A stretch of 64,000 nt of DNA from an uncultured SAR86 cluster bacterium (GTDB lineage Bacteria; Pseudomonadota; Gammaproteobacteria; Magnimaribacterales; D2472): NCBI GenBank assembly GCA_902520495.1, contig CABYNW010000001.1, positions 122,382-186,381 on the forward strand, in the 5' to 3' direction. Numbering within the stretch: the stretch's first letter is position 1; every line of letters begins with the position of its first letter. A program made the position numbers and the translations under genes. The notes under the pieces are model-generated. The model did not search any database and was not told the origin of the DNA. It saw nothing but the letters and a program-made list of their open reading frames with translations. Shown one piece after another: positions 21,795 through 36,307 of this stretch.

Positions 21795-22901
21795 TTATAA
21801 AGCAGTTGGTATTTGACCAAATTTTTCAAGAGGTTTTTTCATTTCAGCCCAGTCACATTCAAAGTCATCAGGAGCATTTTCATACTCCAGTAAGCCTAAA
21901 GCTTCAAACTTTGGCCTAACCTCATCAGTTAACAAACCTATTCTTTTAAGATTCGGCATAACTCTTGTAAATAAGAAGTTTCTGAACATTTCAAAAGTTC
22001 CTGTATTTAATTGAAATTCTCTTGCTTCTTCTTCACTCATTTTTAGGAACCTTTGTTCAGCTTTCGTATTAATCAATCTATCTCTTGATATGACACATGC
22101 TTCGTATGCGAATTCAGCTCTCTCATTAATTTCTTCTGGCGAAAGTGTTTTAAGATAGTCTTCTAAATAATTAATACCAAAGGTTACGTGTCTTGCTTCA
22201 TCGCGAACAACGTAATGAAGTAATTGTTTTAATAAAGGATCCTTTGTAATAGCTTTTAGCATTTGGAAAGCTGCAAGTGCAAGTCCTTCAATTATAATTT
22301 GCATACCAATAAATTTTAGGTCCCATCTTTCATCGGTAAGAATTTTATCTAGTAATAATTTTAACGAGGGATTGATCGGATAATGAATGCCTACTTTATC
22401 TTGTAAATATCTATTAAATACCTCAACGTGCCTTGCTTCATCAAATGTTTGTGAAGCAGCATATAGTTTTGCATTGTATGTAGGTGCACAGCTTGCTAAT
22501 TGCGATGCAACTAAAAGGGCGCCTTGTTCTCCATGAAGAAATTGACTCATAAGTTCAGCTGTATTATGCCTATCAAATAGTATTTTTTCTTCTTCACTAA
22601 GATTTTGATAAGCATCTAACATTTCGTGAGGTAATTCTTCATCAGGCTCAATTATTCTTTCATCAGAAGGGTGAGTATATTCCCAATTCAGATCAATAGA
22701 TCCATTCCAATTTAGCTCTTTTCCAAGCTCATAAAGTTTTTTTATTCTATTATCTGATACTGTGTAATCCCAGTTATAAGCTCCAGTTAGGGGTGTATTA
22801 AAGATTTCAATAACATCCTCAACTTGTTTTTGAGAAAGATTTAAATCTTCATCAAAATATAAAAGATCCTCTGGTGGACCGTCTTGTTTATGAATTTTCA
22901 T
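21795..22901 (-). CDS. Ferritin-like diiron protein (R2-like superfamily, putative oxygenase)
   Basis: Diiron ligand pattern HGEQGAL...FDEARHVEVF...IIIEGLAL...VRDEARHVTFG. Confidence 0.8.
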   Translation of the reverse strand: MKIHKQDGPPEDLLYFDEDLNLSQKQVEDVIEIFNTPLTGAYNWDYTVSDNRIKKLYELGKELNWNGSIDLNWEYTHPSDERIIEPDEELPHEMLDAYQNLSEEEKILFDRHNTAELMSQFLHGEQGALLVASQLASCAPTYNAKLYAASQTFDEARHVEVFNRYLQDKVGIHYPINPSLKLLLDKILTDERWDLKFIGMQIIIEGLALAAFQMLKAITKDPLLKQLLHYVVRDEARHVTFGINYLEDYLKTLSPEEINERAEFAYEACVISRDRLINTKAEQRFLKMSEEEAREFQLNTGTFEMFRNFLFTRVMPNLKRIGLLTDEVRPKFEALGLLEYENAPDDFECDWAEMKKPLEKFGQIPTAL

Positions 22902-22961
22902 AATTTATTACCTTTGAAGTTTATTGTACAAGCTTGTAATACTAACATTTTATAACAATAG

Positions 22962-24734
22962 TTAATCCTTGAAAAGTTTTGTTAATTCACCAAGAAGCAC
23001 TTCACCCAGGTCCTCCGCTCTGTTAATTGTCAGAGCATTTTTATAATATTTTGTAACGTCATGCCCTATGCCAATAGCTTGTAACTCAACAGGACTGTCA
23101 TTCTCTATTTTTAAAATAATTTCTTTTAGATGATTATCAAGAAAATCTTCTCTATTTGCTGAAAGGGTGCTGTCGTCTACTGGAGCGCCATCAGAAATAA
23201 CAATCAATATTTTTCTTTCCTCTGGTCTTTTCATTAACCTCTCATGCGACCAAGCTAAAGCTTCTCCATCTACATTTTCTTTAAGCAAACCTTCCCGTAA
23301 CATTGCTCCAAAAAACTTTCTAGACCTTCTCCAGCTATTGTCTGCACTTTTATAGATGATGTGTCTGATATCATTTAATCTTCCTGGATTTGATTGATTA
23401 CCATTTATTATCCATAGTTTTTTTGAATCACCGCCTTTCCAATTTTTTGTTGTAAAACCAAGAATTTCAGTTTTTACCTGACACCTTTCTAAAGTGCTTC
23501 CAATAATATCTGTACAAATAGCTGCTAAGCTTATTGACCTGCCTCTCATAGAGCCAGAATTATCAATTAATAGTGATACAACCGTATCTTTAAAATTATT
23601 CTCAGTTTCCTCTTTAAAACTTAGAGGATATCCAGGATTAGCTATTACTCTATGCAATCTAGCATTATCCAATATGCCTTCTTCTAGATTGAAGTTCCAA
23701 CTAGTATTTTGTTTAGCCAGTAATAATCTTTGTAATCTATTAGCAAGTTTTCCAATTGTTGCTATATGGGGTTTAATTAAATTATCAAGCTGATTTCTTA
23801 ATCTAATAGATTCTTCTGAAGTCACTAAATCTTTTGCTTCAATGATTTCATCAAAATTTGTTGTATAAATTGAATAATCTTTTTTATTATTATTGATAAA
23901 CTCATTTTTTGAGTATAGTAAAGTCTCTATTTCTTCTTGAATAGATGTATCATCAATATTTTCTGGTGATTCTTCTGTATCAATATCAATTTCTGTTTGC
24001 AAGTCTTTAATGTCATCTTCACTTGTTTCATCAGAATTAGATTGCATTTCAATTTCATTATCATCAATTTCATTAGTTGATCCTGGAGATTTATTTGGAT
24101 CAATATCTTCATCTTCTTCAGGAATATCATCAATGAGCTTAATTTTTTGTAAAAATTGTATAGATAATTTTTCGAATTCTTTCTGATTTTCAATATTTTC
24201 AATAAGTTTTACAGACAGAGATTTAAGAGAGTCGTCAATGTCATATTTATCCTTAAAAATTTTAACAATATTTATTGATTCTTCATTAAGCCGAAAGTTA
24301 GCAATATTTTTTAACCAAAGATTTGCACCATAAGCCAGAGTATTAAAAGATTTTTTATCATCCATATTAGAGCTCTTATGATTAAGGTATTCTGAAATAT
24401 TTCTTTTAGATCCCATATATTTATCAGAGCCTAATATCTCAACCCTAGATATCTCTAATTCGTTGAAGATCATTCTCGCAGGCAATGTAAGTGGAATATT
24501 TTTTCTTTTTTTATGAAAAAGGTGCCAAAATGCTTGAAAATCTGATTCACCTCTCCATTTATTTAAATCCTTGGAAGATCTTGGTGGAGAGGGGATGACA
24601 ATATTTTTTTCAATAGGCGGTCTTTGGGATAGACCATTGCTTGAAGTTAGACCCTTATTTTTTGATATTGCTTTTACTGAAGAAAAAGCTGCTTCATGAA
24701 GTTTATCTCTATTTTTATTCCAGCCCATTGACAA
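22962..24734 (-). CDS. cobT: CobT-like cobaltochelatase subunit (VWA)
   Basis: [48 protein letters not shown] and [23 protein letters not shown] closely follow CobT; acidic linker. Confidence 0.93.
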   Translation of the reverse strand: MSMGWNKNRDKLHEAAFSSVKAISKNKGLTSSNGLSQRPPIEKNIVIPSPPRSSKDLNKWRGESDFQAFWHLFHKKRKNIPLTLPARMIFNELEISRVEILGSDKYMGSKRNISEYLNHKSSNMDDKKSFNTLAYGANLWLKNIANFRLNEESINIVKIFKDKYDIDDSLKSLSVKLIENIENQKEFEKLSIQFLQKIKLIDDIPEEDEDIDPNKSPGSTNEIDDNEIEMQSNSDETSEDDIKDLQTEIDIDTEESPENIDDTSIQEEIETLLYSKNEFINNNKKDYSIYTTNFDEIIEAKDLVTSEESIRLRNQLDNLIKPHIATIGKLANRLQRLLLAKQNTSWNFNLEEGILDNARLHRVIANPGYPLSFKEETENNFKDTVVSLLIDNSGSMRGRSISLAAICTDIIGSTLERCQVKTEILGFTTKNWKGGDSKKLWIINGNQSNPGRLNDIRHIIYKSADNSWRRSRKFFGAMLREGLLKENVDGEALAWSHERLMKRPEERKILIVISDGAPVDDSTLSANREDFLDNHLKEIILKIENDSPVELQAIGIGHDVTKYYKNALTINRAEDLGEVLLGELTKLFKD

Positions 24735-24744
24735 TTTTTTTTAA

Positions 24745-25713
24745 TTAAGTATTTTCAATCTCAATATCAAAACATCTTTGAAAATATTCAGAAATAATAG
24801 ATTTTTCAACATCATCACATTTATTCAAGAAACTTAATTTAAAAGATGTTGAAAGGTCTTTAAATATTTTGTAATTTTGACACCATGATATTACTGTTCT
24901 TGGTGACATTAAAGTTGAAATATCTCCGTTTGCAAAACCTGATCTTGTTAAATTTGCTAGTTTAATCATGTTCTTGATAATTTCTTGATTCTTTACTCCT
25001 TTAAAGCCGCCTAGTTTTGAGTCGACTACTTTATATTCTTGTTTCGGATCTAAATAGTTTAGTGTAGTAAGAATATGCCATCTATCTAATTGACCTTGAT
25101 TAATTTGCTGCGTTCCATGATACAAACCTGTCATATCACCAAGTCCTACAGTATTTGTAGTTGCAAATAATCTAAAACTAGAATGAGGAGTTATAATTTT
25201 ATTTTGATCTAATAGAGTAAGTTTTCCCTCAACTTCTAGTATTCTTTGGATTACAAACATTACATCTGGACGTCCAGCATCGTACTCATCAAAAACTAAC
25301 GCAACTGGATTTTGAATAGACCATGGCAATAATCCTTCCTGAAATTCAGTTATTTGCTTGCCATCATCCAACTTAATCGCATCTTTGCCTAATAAATCTA
25401 TTCTACTTATATGACTATCAAGATTAATTCGTACGCAAGGCCAATTTAATCTTGCAGCAATCTGTTCAATATGTGTTGATTTTCCAGTTCCATGAAAGCC
25501 TTGAATCATAACTCTTCTATTATGCTCAAACCCAGCAAGAATAGAGAGGGTTGTATCTTTGTCAAAGACATAAGATTTATCAATACCTGGAACCCAGTCC
25601 GATTTATTTTTATAACCTTTAACGGTAAGTTTTGTATCTATACCAAAAACATCTGAAACATTTATTTTTAGATCAGGTTTTACGGGTAAATCTATTTGCT
25701 TATTTATAGTCAT
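24745..25713 (-). CDS. cobS: CobS-like cobaltochelatase subunit (AAA+)
   Basis: GFHGTGKSTHIEQIAARLNWPCVRINLDSHISRIDLLGKDAI and VFDEYDAGRPDVMFVIQRILE. Confidence 0.95.
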   Translation of the reverse strand: MTINKQIDLPVKPDLKINVSDVFGIDTKLTVKGYKNKSDWVPGIDKSYVFDKDTTLSILAGFEHNRRVMIQGFHGTGKSTHIEQIAARLNWPCVRINLDSHISRIDLLGKDAIKLDDGKQITEFQEGLLPWSIQNPVALVFDEYDAGRPDVMFVIQRILEVEGKLTLLDQNKIITPHSSFRLFATTNTVGLGDMTGLYHGTQQINQGQLDRWHILTTLNYLDPKQEYKVVDSKLGGFKGVKNQEIIKNMIKLANLTRSGFANGDISTLMSPRTVISWCQNYKIFKDLSTSFKLSFLNKCDDVEKSIISEYFQRCFDIEIENT

Positions 25714-25823
25714 CTTTTAAAACATTCATTTAGGACTGCATATCCTACCTTTTGAGCGTTTAAAGTTCTAGTTTTTTTGTAAACAATGTAAGATATGAAC
25801 ATTATAATTTAACTATAAAAAAC

Positions 25824-26579
25824 ATGGGAAATAGATTAAAAAATAAAGTTGCACTTATAACAGGAGGGGCTCAAGGATTAGGTAAGGAAATGGCAAGATC
25901 AATGATTGCAGAAGGAGCAAGAGTTGTTATAAGCGACATAAATCAATCAATCCTTAAAGATTCAGCAAAAGAACTTCAATGCGATTATTTAGTTTTAGAT
26001 GTAACAAGTAAAGATCAATGGCAGAAAGTAGTAAAAAATATAAAAGAAGATATTGGATCGCTAAATATTCTTGTAAATAACGCTGGTATGGGGGGCGGTG
26101 GAGATGTTGAATCTACCGATATAGAGCTATGGGACTTAGTGCATAAAGTTAATTTAGATTCTGTATTTATGGGCTGTAAATATTCGTTACCATTGATGAG
26201 AGATTCAGGAGATGGTTCTATAATTAACATTTCATCCATGTCTGGCATCGTAGCTTCACATAATACATCTGCATACAATTCTTCAAAAGCTGCTGTAAGA
26301 CATCTTTCAAAATCAGTAGCATTGCATTGTGCTAAATCAACTAATCTCGTTAGATGTAACTCAATACATCCAGTATTTACAAGAACAGCAATGGTTCAAA
26401 GCATGATTGACTCAGCACCTGAAAGAAATATCGAACAAAAACTTATTCAACAGATCCCAATAAGGAAACTTGCTGAACCAATTGATATAGCAAATGCAGC
26501 GGTTTTTTTAGCATCTGATGAGTCATCATTTATAACAGGAACAGAATTGATTGTTGATGGCGGACTAAGCGCAACATAA
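25824..26579 (+). CDS. Short-chain dehydrogenase/reductase
   Basis: TGGAQGLGKEMA, NNAGMGGGG, SAYNSSKAA and GTELIVDGGLSA. Confidence 0.95.
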   Translation: MGNRLKNKVALITGGAQGLGKEMARSMIAEGARVVISDINQSILKDSAKELQCDYLVLDVTSKDQWQKVVKNIKEDIGSLNILVNNAGMGGGGDVESTDIELWDLVHKVNLDSVFMGCKYSLPLMRDSGDGSIINISSMSGIVASHNTSAYNSSKAAVRHLSKSVALHCAKSTNLVRCNSIHPVFTRTAMVQSMIDSAPERNIEQKLIQQIPIRKLAEPIDIANAAVFLASDESSFITGTELIVDGGLSAT

Positions 26580-26581
26580 AA

Positions 26582-27453
26582 ATGATGAATAAATCCCAAT
26601 TAACGAAATCGCTTGAACTATTTAACTTAGAGCAAGTTGATAGAGATATTTTTAGCTGGAGCGGAAAAAACGTTGGTTATAAGAGAATTTTTGGAGGTCA
26701 AGTTATGGCTCAAACTCTTATCGCCGCATATAAAACCATAGATGTTAAACATTTTGCTCACTCCTTTCATTCATATTTCTTAAGACCGGGAATAATGGAA
26801 AAATCTATTACTTTCACCGTTGACAGAATCAGAGATGGTAAAAGCTTTACTACAAGAAGTGTAAAGGCAATTCAAGATGGAGAAGTTATTTTCAATTGTT
26901 CAATTTCTTTTCAAAAAAGAGAAAAAGGTTTAGAGCATCAAATCGATATGCCAGATGTACCAGAACCAGAAACATTAAAGAGTGAGCAAGAAATAAGAGA
27001 AGAAATTCTTAAAGAATTAAAGATGAACAAAGAAGACATGCCTATGTTTATTAAGCAGAGAGAAATTGAAATGAGACCAGTTGAAAAACAGAATTATTTC
27101 AAGCCAGAGAGGATGCCACCTTACAAAAATACCTGGATTAAAACTGGAGGAAAACTTCCTGATGATCAGGTTATTCAACAGGCATTTCTTTTATATATTT
27201 CTGATATGGGATTACTAGGAGCAGCAAATAATTCAGTTGGCGTGAATTTTCTTACAAAAAATTTGCAAAATGCAAGCCTAGATCATGCGATGTGGTTTCA
27301 CAGAAAGCTTGATTTAGATGGATGGTTTTTATATACGATTGAAAGTCCAATAACTAGAAATGCTAGAGGGTTTTCTAGAGGATCAATTTTTTCAAGAGAC
27401 GGCAAGTTAATTGCCTCATGCACTCAAGAAGGCCTAATAAGGCAATGGGATAA

Positions 27454-27457
<4 letters not shown>
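26582..27457 (+). CDS. tesB: Acyl-CoA thioesterase II
   Basis: IFGGQVMAQTLIAAYKT, SFHSYFLRPG and SLDHAMWFHR. Confidence 0.95.
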
Positions 27458-30203
<2,746 letters not shown>

Positions 30204-30230
30204 CTACAATTTGATTTCACACTTTTTATT

Positions 30231-33200
30231 ATGTCTAAATTAATTTCAAAAAATGACTTTAAAGATAATTGTGGATTCGGCTTAATTGCAGATATTAATG
30301 GGAACAAATCTCATAATATACTAACCAAATCTATAAATGCTCTTGAGAGTATGACTCACAGAGGAGCTATTGGTGCAGATGGTAAAACAGGCGATGGATG
30401 TGGAATTTTAGTAGACTTAAATAAAGATTTTTTTACCGAAGCCCTCCAAAAAGAAAAGAAAATTAAAATTACAAATGAATTTGCAATTGGTCAAATATTT
30501 ACAGATGAAAAGATAGAAAGAGACATATTAAGTATTAATAAAATACTCAAGGCAGAGAACTTAGTCTTGACTGCTATTAGAAATGTACCAATAAATAAGA
30601 AAATTCTTGGCGAAATAGCTCTTAATTGCTTACCTAATATATACCAGCTTTTTATTCAACCAACTGATAAAGTCTTTTATGAAGAAAAATTTGAAACTAA
30701 CTTATATCAAGCAAGAAAATTGATTGAGGAAATATACCTTGATGACGAAAAATTATATTTTTGTAGTCTGTCATCAAAGACAATCGTATATAAAGGTCTG
30801 ATGCTACCTGATGCAATTCAGAAATTTTATTTAGATTTAAAATCTCCTAATTTTAAGGCATCAATATGTGTATTTCATCAAAGGTTCTCAACCAATACAC
30901 AGCCTCGCTGGCATCTTGCTCAACCATTTAGATTGTTAGCTCATAATGGCGAAATTAATGCTATTAGAGGGAATAGAAACTGGGTTAAGGCAAGATCATC
31001 AAAATTTAAAAGTCCACGTTTGCCAAAAATACAACAATTCAAACAATTAGTTAACGAAAAAGGCTCAGATTCTTCTGCTCTAGATAATATGATTGAAATT
31101 TTGATAAATGGTGGAGTGAAGCTATTTAGAGCTATAAGAATGGTAATGCCACCAGCATGGCAAAATTCATATCTATTAGATCCAGACATAAGAAGTTTTC
31201 ATGAATATAACTCAATGCATATGGAACCATGGGATGGACCTGCAGGCGTAGTTATGACAGATGGAAGATGGGCTGTTTGTATGCTTGATAGAAATGGTCT
31301 TAGACCAGCCAGATACCAAATCGATAAAGACAATATGATTACAATAGCATCAGAAACAGGTGTTAATCCTACTGATAATAAAAAAATAACAAAGAAAGGA
31401 AGAGTCTCTCCTGGTGGAATATTAGCCATTAATACTTTTACTGGAGAAATTTTTAATGAAAAACAAATTGATGAAGATTTAAAATCAAAATTACCATATA
31501 GAGAATGGTTAAGAGAACAGACTGTATATATTGAGTCCAGCCTTGATAAATATGAAGGTCCTGGCCTTAAGAAAATAAATAGTAATGATTTATTAGTTTC
31601 TTCTAAACTTTTTTTGCTTCATAAGGAAGAAAGAACCTCGGTAATTAAACCACTTGCTATTGAATCAAATGAAGGAACCGGATCAATGGGTGACGATACC
31701 GCATTAGCAGTAATGAGCAAAATGCATAGACAAATATATGATTACTTTAGACAGCAATTCGCTCAGGTTACAAACCCTCCTATTGATTCATTAAGGGAGG
31801 CTAGCGTTATGTCGTTAGAGACATGTTATGGTCCAGAATTAAATGTATTTGATGAAACCCCTGATCATGCTAAAAGGCTGGTGACGACCTCTCCGGTTCT
31901 TTCCTTTAAGAAACTCCAAGCAATCATAAAAAATAAACATTTTGAATCTATTGAAATCAATCTCGAATATTCATCAAAAAGTAGTTTAAAAAAATCTTTA
32001 ATCAAACTTCAAAATGACGCAGTAAAACAAGTTAAAAAAGGTAAGGTCATAATACATTTAATTGAAAAACTACCATCCAAAAATAAATTACATATTAATG
32101 CATTGTTAGCTGTTGGCTGCGTTCATCAAAAGCTTGTGAGTCTTGGTCTTAGATCAGATGCAAATATTATTGTTTCTAGTTCATCTGCAAGGGATACTCA
32201 TCAAATAGCATGTTTAATTGGTTTTGGAGCAACAGCAGTTTATCCATCGCTTGCTTATCAATGCATTCTTGATTTGTCTTATAGAAATGAGCTTAAGGGA
32301 ACACCTCATGGAAATTGTGCTAGATATAGGAAAGGCATTAATAAGGGTTTATTAAAAATAATTTCTAAAATGGGCATATCTTCTATATCGAGTTATAGAG
32401 GATCACAATTGTTTGAAATAGTTGGCCTTGATATGGATATAGTTGATTTATGTTTCACAAACTCAATAAGCAGAATATCTGGAAAGGGTTTTGATGATCT
32501 TGAAAATGAAACCATAAAACTTAATGAATTAGCTAAATCAAATTTATTAGATATCAATGTTGGAGGTTTGCTCAAGTACGTTCATGGAGGTGAATACCAT
32601 ACCTATAATCCTGAAATAGTGAAAAAACTTCAAGAAGCTGTTTCAACAGGATCTCAGGATATATATCAAGAATATGCTGATTTAGTTGATAAAAGACCAC
32701 CAGCAATGTTGAGAGACATACTGATAATAAAAAAACCTAATAAAGATATAAATATTAAAAAAGTAGAGTCAAATAAAAAAATTTTAAAGAGATTTGATTC
32801 TGCTGGAATGAGTTTAGGAGCCTTATCACCAAAAGCACATGAAACTTTAGCAGAAGCAATGAACTCACTTGGTTCAAGATCTAATTCCGGAGAGGGTGGT
32901 GAGGCTATAGAAAGATATAACACCAGTAAAATGTCTAAAATAAAACAAGTTGCATCTGGGCGGTTTGGTGTTACTCCTCATTATTTAGTTAATGCAGAGG
33001 TTTTACAAATTAAAATTGCTCAAGGAGCTAAACCAGGAGAAGGAGGACAATTACCAGGCGGCAAAGTAGATAATTTAATAGCTAAATTAAGATATTCAAC
33101 TCCTGGCGTTACTTTAATTTCACCTCCACCTCATCACGATATTTATTCTATTGAAGATCTTGCTCAATTAATATTCGATTTGAAGCAAGTTAATCCAAAG

Positions 33201-34661
33201 GCTTTGGTATCTGTAAAGCTTGTATCTGAACCTGGCGTAGGAACAATAGCCTCTGGAGTTGCTAAAGCTTACGCAGATTTAATAACAATTTCAGGTCACG
33301 ATGGTGGAACGGGCGCTAGTCCCCTAACATCAATAAGATATGCAGGATCGCCATGGGAGCTTGGTCTTGCTGAAGCTCATCAAAGCTTAAGGGATAGTGG
33401 ATTGCGGCATAAAATTAGACTGCAAACTGATGGTGGTATGAAAACAGGTTTAGATGTTATAAAAGCTGCAATGCTCGGGGCAGAATCTTTTGGATTTGGA
33501 ACTGGTCCTATGATTGCAATGGGATGCAAATATTTACGTATTTGTCATTTGAATAATTGTGCAACAGGAGTTGCAACGCAAAGAAAAGATTTGATAAATC
33601 AACATTTTGTTGGTGAAAAAGAAAGAGTAATAAATTATTTTAATTTTATTGCTAATGACGTAAGAAAATATTTAAGTCAGCTAGGCGTTACCAAATTTGA
33701 AGATATTATTGGACAAACTAGATATTTATATCAACTTAAAGATATAGAGGATTATTTAAAAAATATTGATCTTTCTAGTATTTTATTCAGCGATAACAAC
33801 ACAGAAGCACATTATTGCACAGTTTCTCATAATAACCCTTGGGACAAAGCCAAGCTATCAAAGAAAATATTATCTGATACATCAGAAAATATTAAAAAAG
33901 ATAATAAGGGAAAGTATAGTTATATTATTTCAAATACAGATAGGTCTGTTGGAGCAAATATTTCTGGTGAAATTGCTTCTAGATATGGAGAGAAAGGTCT
34001 TAGTGAGGGCATAGAAATTGAATTTAACGGCTCAGCAGGACAAAGCTTTGGATGTTGGAATGCAAAAGGCCTTAATCTTACTATTAAAGGTGATGCTAAC
34101 GATTATGTTGGTAAGGGTATGAATGGCGGAAGAATTATTATTAAAAATGATTCTGATTTTGCAACACATGATAGAAACACCATATTAGTTGGAAATACTT
34201 GTTTATATGGAGCAACTGGAGGAGAAATTTATATTTCTGGTTCTGCTGGAGAAAGATTTGGTGTTAGAAATTCTGGCGCTGAAGCGGTAATTGAAGGAGC
34301 AGGAGATCATTGTTGTGAATATATGACTGGTGGACATATCACTATACTTGGCAATGTTGGACTAAATTTTGCAGCTGGCATGACAGGAGGATTTGCTTAT
34401 GTGCTTGATGAGGATAGGACTTTCTTTGACAAATGCAATAGAGGTCTAGTTGGCCTTGAAAGAATTACAACTGAAGAAATGCAACCCCATAGGAAACACC
34501 TCAAAGAAATAATAAATAAACATTTTAAATATACCCAGAGCGCAAAAGCAAAAGAAATTTTAGATGATTTTGATAAATACGAACCTCACTTTTGGTTAGT
34601 TGTTCCTGCTGCGAGTAATATTCAAGATCTACTAAAAGCTACAACTGCAAATGCTGCTTAA
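30231..34661 (+). CDS. gltB: Glutamate synthase large subunit (ORF extends to 30201; ATG at 30231 preferred)
   Basis: DNCGFGLIADINGN with N-terminal Cys, THRGAIGADGKTGDGCG, GHDGGTGASPLTSIRYAG and GXGXG repeat C-terminus. Confidence 0.98.
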   Translation: MSKLISKNDFKDNCGFGLIADINGNKSHNILTKSINALESMTHRGAIGADGKTGDGCGILVDLNKDFFTEALQKEKKIKITNEFAIGQIFTDEKIERDILSINKILKAENLVLTAIRNVPINKKILGEIALNCLPNIYQLFIQPTDKVFYEEKFETNLYQARKLIEEIYLDDEKLYFCSLSSKTIVYKGLMLPDAIQKFYLDLKSPNFKASICVFHQRFSTNTQPRWHLAQPFRLLAHNGEINAIRGNRNWVKARSSKFKSPRLPKIQQFKQLVNEKGSDSSALDNMIEILINGGVKLFRAIRMVMPPAWQNSYLLDPDIRSFHEYNSMHMEPWDGPAGVVMTDGRWAVCMLDRNGLRPARYQIDKDNMITIASETGVNPTDNKKITKKGRVSPGGILAINTFTGEIFNEKQIDEDLKSKLPYREWLREQTVYIESSLDKYEGPGLKKINSNDLLVSSKLFLLHKEERTSVIKPLAIESNEGTGSMGDDTALAVMSKMHRQIYDYFRQQFAQVTNPPIDSLREASVMSLETCYGPELNVFDETPDHAKRLVTTSPVLSFKKLQAIIKNKHFESIEINLEYSSKSSLKKSLIKLQNDAVKQVKKGKVIIHLIEKLPSKNKLHINALLAVGCVHQKLVSLGLRSDANIIVSSSSARDTHQIACLIGFGATAVYPSLAYQCILDLSYRNELKGTPHGNCARYRKGINKGLLKIISKMGISSISSYRGSQLFEIVGLDMDIVDLCFTNSISRISGKGFDDLENETIKLNELAKSNLLDINVGGLLKYVHGGEYHTYNPEIVKKLQEAVSTGSQDIYQEYADLVDKRPPAMLRDILIIKKPNKDINIKKVESNKKILKRFDSAGMSLGALSPKAHETLAEAMNSLGSRSNSGEGGEAIERYNTSKMSKIKQVASGRFGVTPHYLVNAEVLQIKIAQGAKPGEGGQLPGGKVDNLIAKLRYSTPGVTLISPPPHHDIYSIEDLAQLIFDLKQVNPKALVSVKLVSEPGVGTIASGVAKAYADLITISGHDGGTGASPLTSIRYAGSPWELGLAEAHQSLRDSGLRHKIRLQTDGGMKTGLDVIKAAMLGAESFGFGTGPMIAMGCKYLRICHLNNCATGVATQRKDLINQHFVGEKERVINYFNFIANDVRKYLSQLGVTKFEDIIGQTRYLYQLKDIEDYLKNIDLSSILFSDNNTEAHYCTVSHNNPWDKAKLSKKILSDTSENIKKDNKGKYSYIISNTDRSVGANISGEIASRYGEKGLSEGIEIEFNGSAGQSFGCWNAKGLNLTIKGDANDYVGKGMNGGRIIIKNDSDFATHDRNTILVGNTCLYGATGGEIYISGSAGERFGVRNSGAEAVIEGAGDHCCEYMTGGHITILGNVGLNFAAGMTGGFAYVLDEDRTFFDKCNRGLVGLERITTEEMQPHRKHLKEIINKHFKYTQSAKAKEILDDFDKYEPHFWLVVPAASNIQDLLKATTANAA

Positions 34662-35722
34662 GCCAGAGCTTTAATAATATTTTTATTGTTAAAATTCGAT
34701 GTTCTAAATGCATTCAAATTTTTATCAATAAGAATTAAATTTAGCTTTCCATCCATAACCTTTTTATCAGATCGGATATATTTTTTAAGATGAGAATATT
34801 TATATTTTTTATGATCGGTAATTAAGCCTAATGATTCAGTCATATTAATAATATTGTCTAGTTGATATTCTTTAATATGCCCTTCAAACAAAGAGATCTT
34901 TGCAGCAATAATCATACCAAGTGTGATAGCTGCTCCATGAGTTATATTCTGGTAGTCATTATAAGCTTCAATCGCATGTCCAAAAGTATGTCCAAAATTT
35001 AATATAGCTCTTATCCCATTTTCTCTTTCGTCTTTGGTTACAATCTTAGATTTTGTTTTAATTGATTCTTCTATAATTAATTGGAGGATTTTTTCGTTCC
35101 TTTGTACAATTTTTTCAGAATTTTTTTCAATAATATTTTTTAATTCTTTATTTCCAATAAATGCATATTTCAATACTTCACCAAGACCAGATTCATATTC
35201 TTCCTTAGATAATGTTTTTAAAAAACCACTTGAAATTAGAACAAAATCAGGATTGTAAAAAGATCCTATGAGATTTTTTCCTTGTTCAACGTTAATTGCA
35301 GTTTTACCTCCAACTGATGAATCTACTTGAGCTAAAAGAGTTGTTGGAACTTGAATATATTTAATACCTCTTAAAAAAGTAGCAGCACAAAAACCTGTTA
35401 TGTCACCAACAACACCACCTCCAGCAGCAATAAGACAATCAGATCTATCAAAATTCAAATCAAAAAGCTTATTCGTAATTTTTTTAAAAGATGTAAATGA
35501 CTTAGATTTTTCTCCTTGATTCAACGTGAGAACTTTAATTGTTTTATTTGTAATAGCATCCTTAATTTTGTTTATGTGTTTTTTGGGCACGCCTGAATCA
35601 GTGACTATTAAGACCTTACTTTTTTTACCAATATTTTGATTTATTAGTGATTTAGGAAATTTTTCACCCACTATATGTATTTCATATTTTGATGAGCCTT
35701 TCCCAGCTATTATTTTTGCCAT
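34658..35722 (-). CDS. aroB: 3-dehydroquinate synthase
   Basis: AAGGGVVGDITGFCAATFLRGI, QVPTTLLAQVDSSVGGKTAIN and NFGHTFGHAIEA. Confidence 0.98.
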   Translation of the reverse strand: MAKIIAGKGSSKYEIHIVGEKFPKSLINQNIGKKSKVLIVTDSGVPKKHINKIKDAITNKTIKVLTLNQGEKSKSFTSFKKITNKLFDLNFDRSDCLIAAGGGVVGDITGFCAATFLRGIKYIQVPTTLLAQVDSSVGGKTAINVEQGKNLIGSFYNPDFVLISSGFLKTLSKEEYESGLGEVLKYAFIGNKELKNIIEKNSEKIVQRNEKILQLIIEESIKTKSKIVTKDERENGIRAILNFGHTFGHAIEAYNDYQNITHGAAITLGMIIAAKISLFEGHIKEYQLDNIINMTESLGLITDHKKYKYSHLKKYIRSDKKVMDGKLNLILIDKNLNAFRTSNFNNKNIIKALA

Positions 35723-35724
35723 TT

Positions 35725-36228
35725 TTAATTCTTTACTAAAGCAATAATTTGTGAAGCAACATCATGACTAGATTTATTTTCAGTCTCAACGATATGGTCA
35801 GAGACCGTTTCATAAAGAAATTCTCTTTCATTATGAAGCTTGGTAAGTATTTCTGTTGGATCACCATTTTTAAGTAATGGTCTGTCTTTGTCTTTAGAGG
35901 TTCTTTCTACTTGAACAGAAATAGGTGTAGATAAATAAAAAACAGTACCTCTTGAAGACAGTAACTCTCTATTATTCTCTGATAAAATTATTCCTCCTCC
36001 AGTTGATAAAACAATTGAATTTTTTTCTACCATTTCGTTCAGTATTTCACTTTCTCTTTTTCTAAAACCTTCTTCACCTTCAAGATCAAATATCCAATCA
36101 ATAGAAGCACCAGTTCTTGATTCTATCTCTTCATCAGTATCAAAGAAGTTTAGAAACATTTCATCAGATATTATTTTGCCAACGGTGGACTTACCGGAAC
36201 CCATAGGACCTACAATAAATATGTTCAT
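35725..36228 (-). CDS. aroK: Shikimate kinase (start at 36228 preferred; ORF extends to 36276)
   Basis: MNIFIVGPMGSGKSTVG, FFDTDEEIE and STGGGIIL. Confidence 0.96.
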   Translation of the reverse strand: MNIFIVGPMGSGKSTVGKIISDEMFLNFFDTDEEIESRTGASIDWIFDLEGEEGFRKRESEILNEMVEKNSIVLSTGGGIILSENNRELLSSRGTVFYLSTPISVQVERTSKDKDRPLLKNGDPTEILTKLHNEREFLYETVSDHIVETENKSSHDVASQIIALVKN

Positions 36229-36307
36229 AGTTACTTTATTAAGCGAGAATTTTAACATCTTACATAATAAATACACTTTTTAAATTCTAAATGATGTATT
36301 CTCTCAA

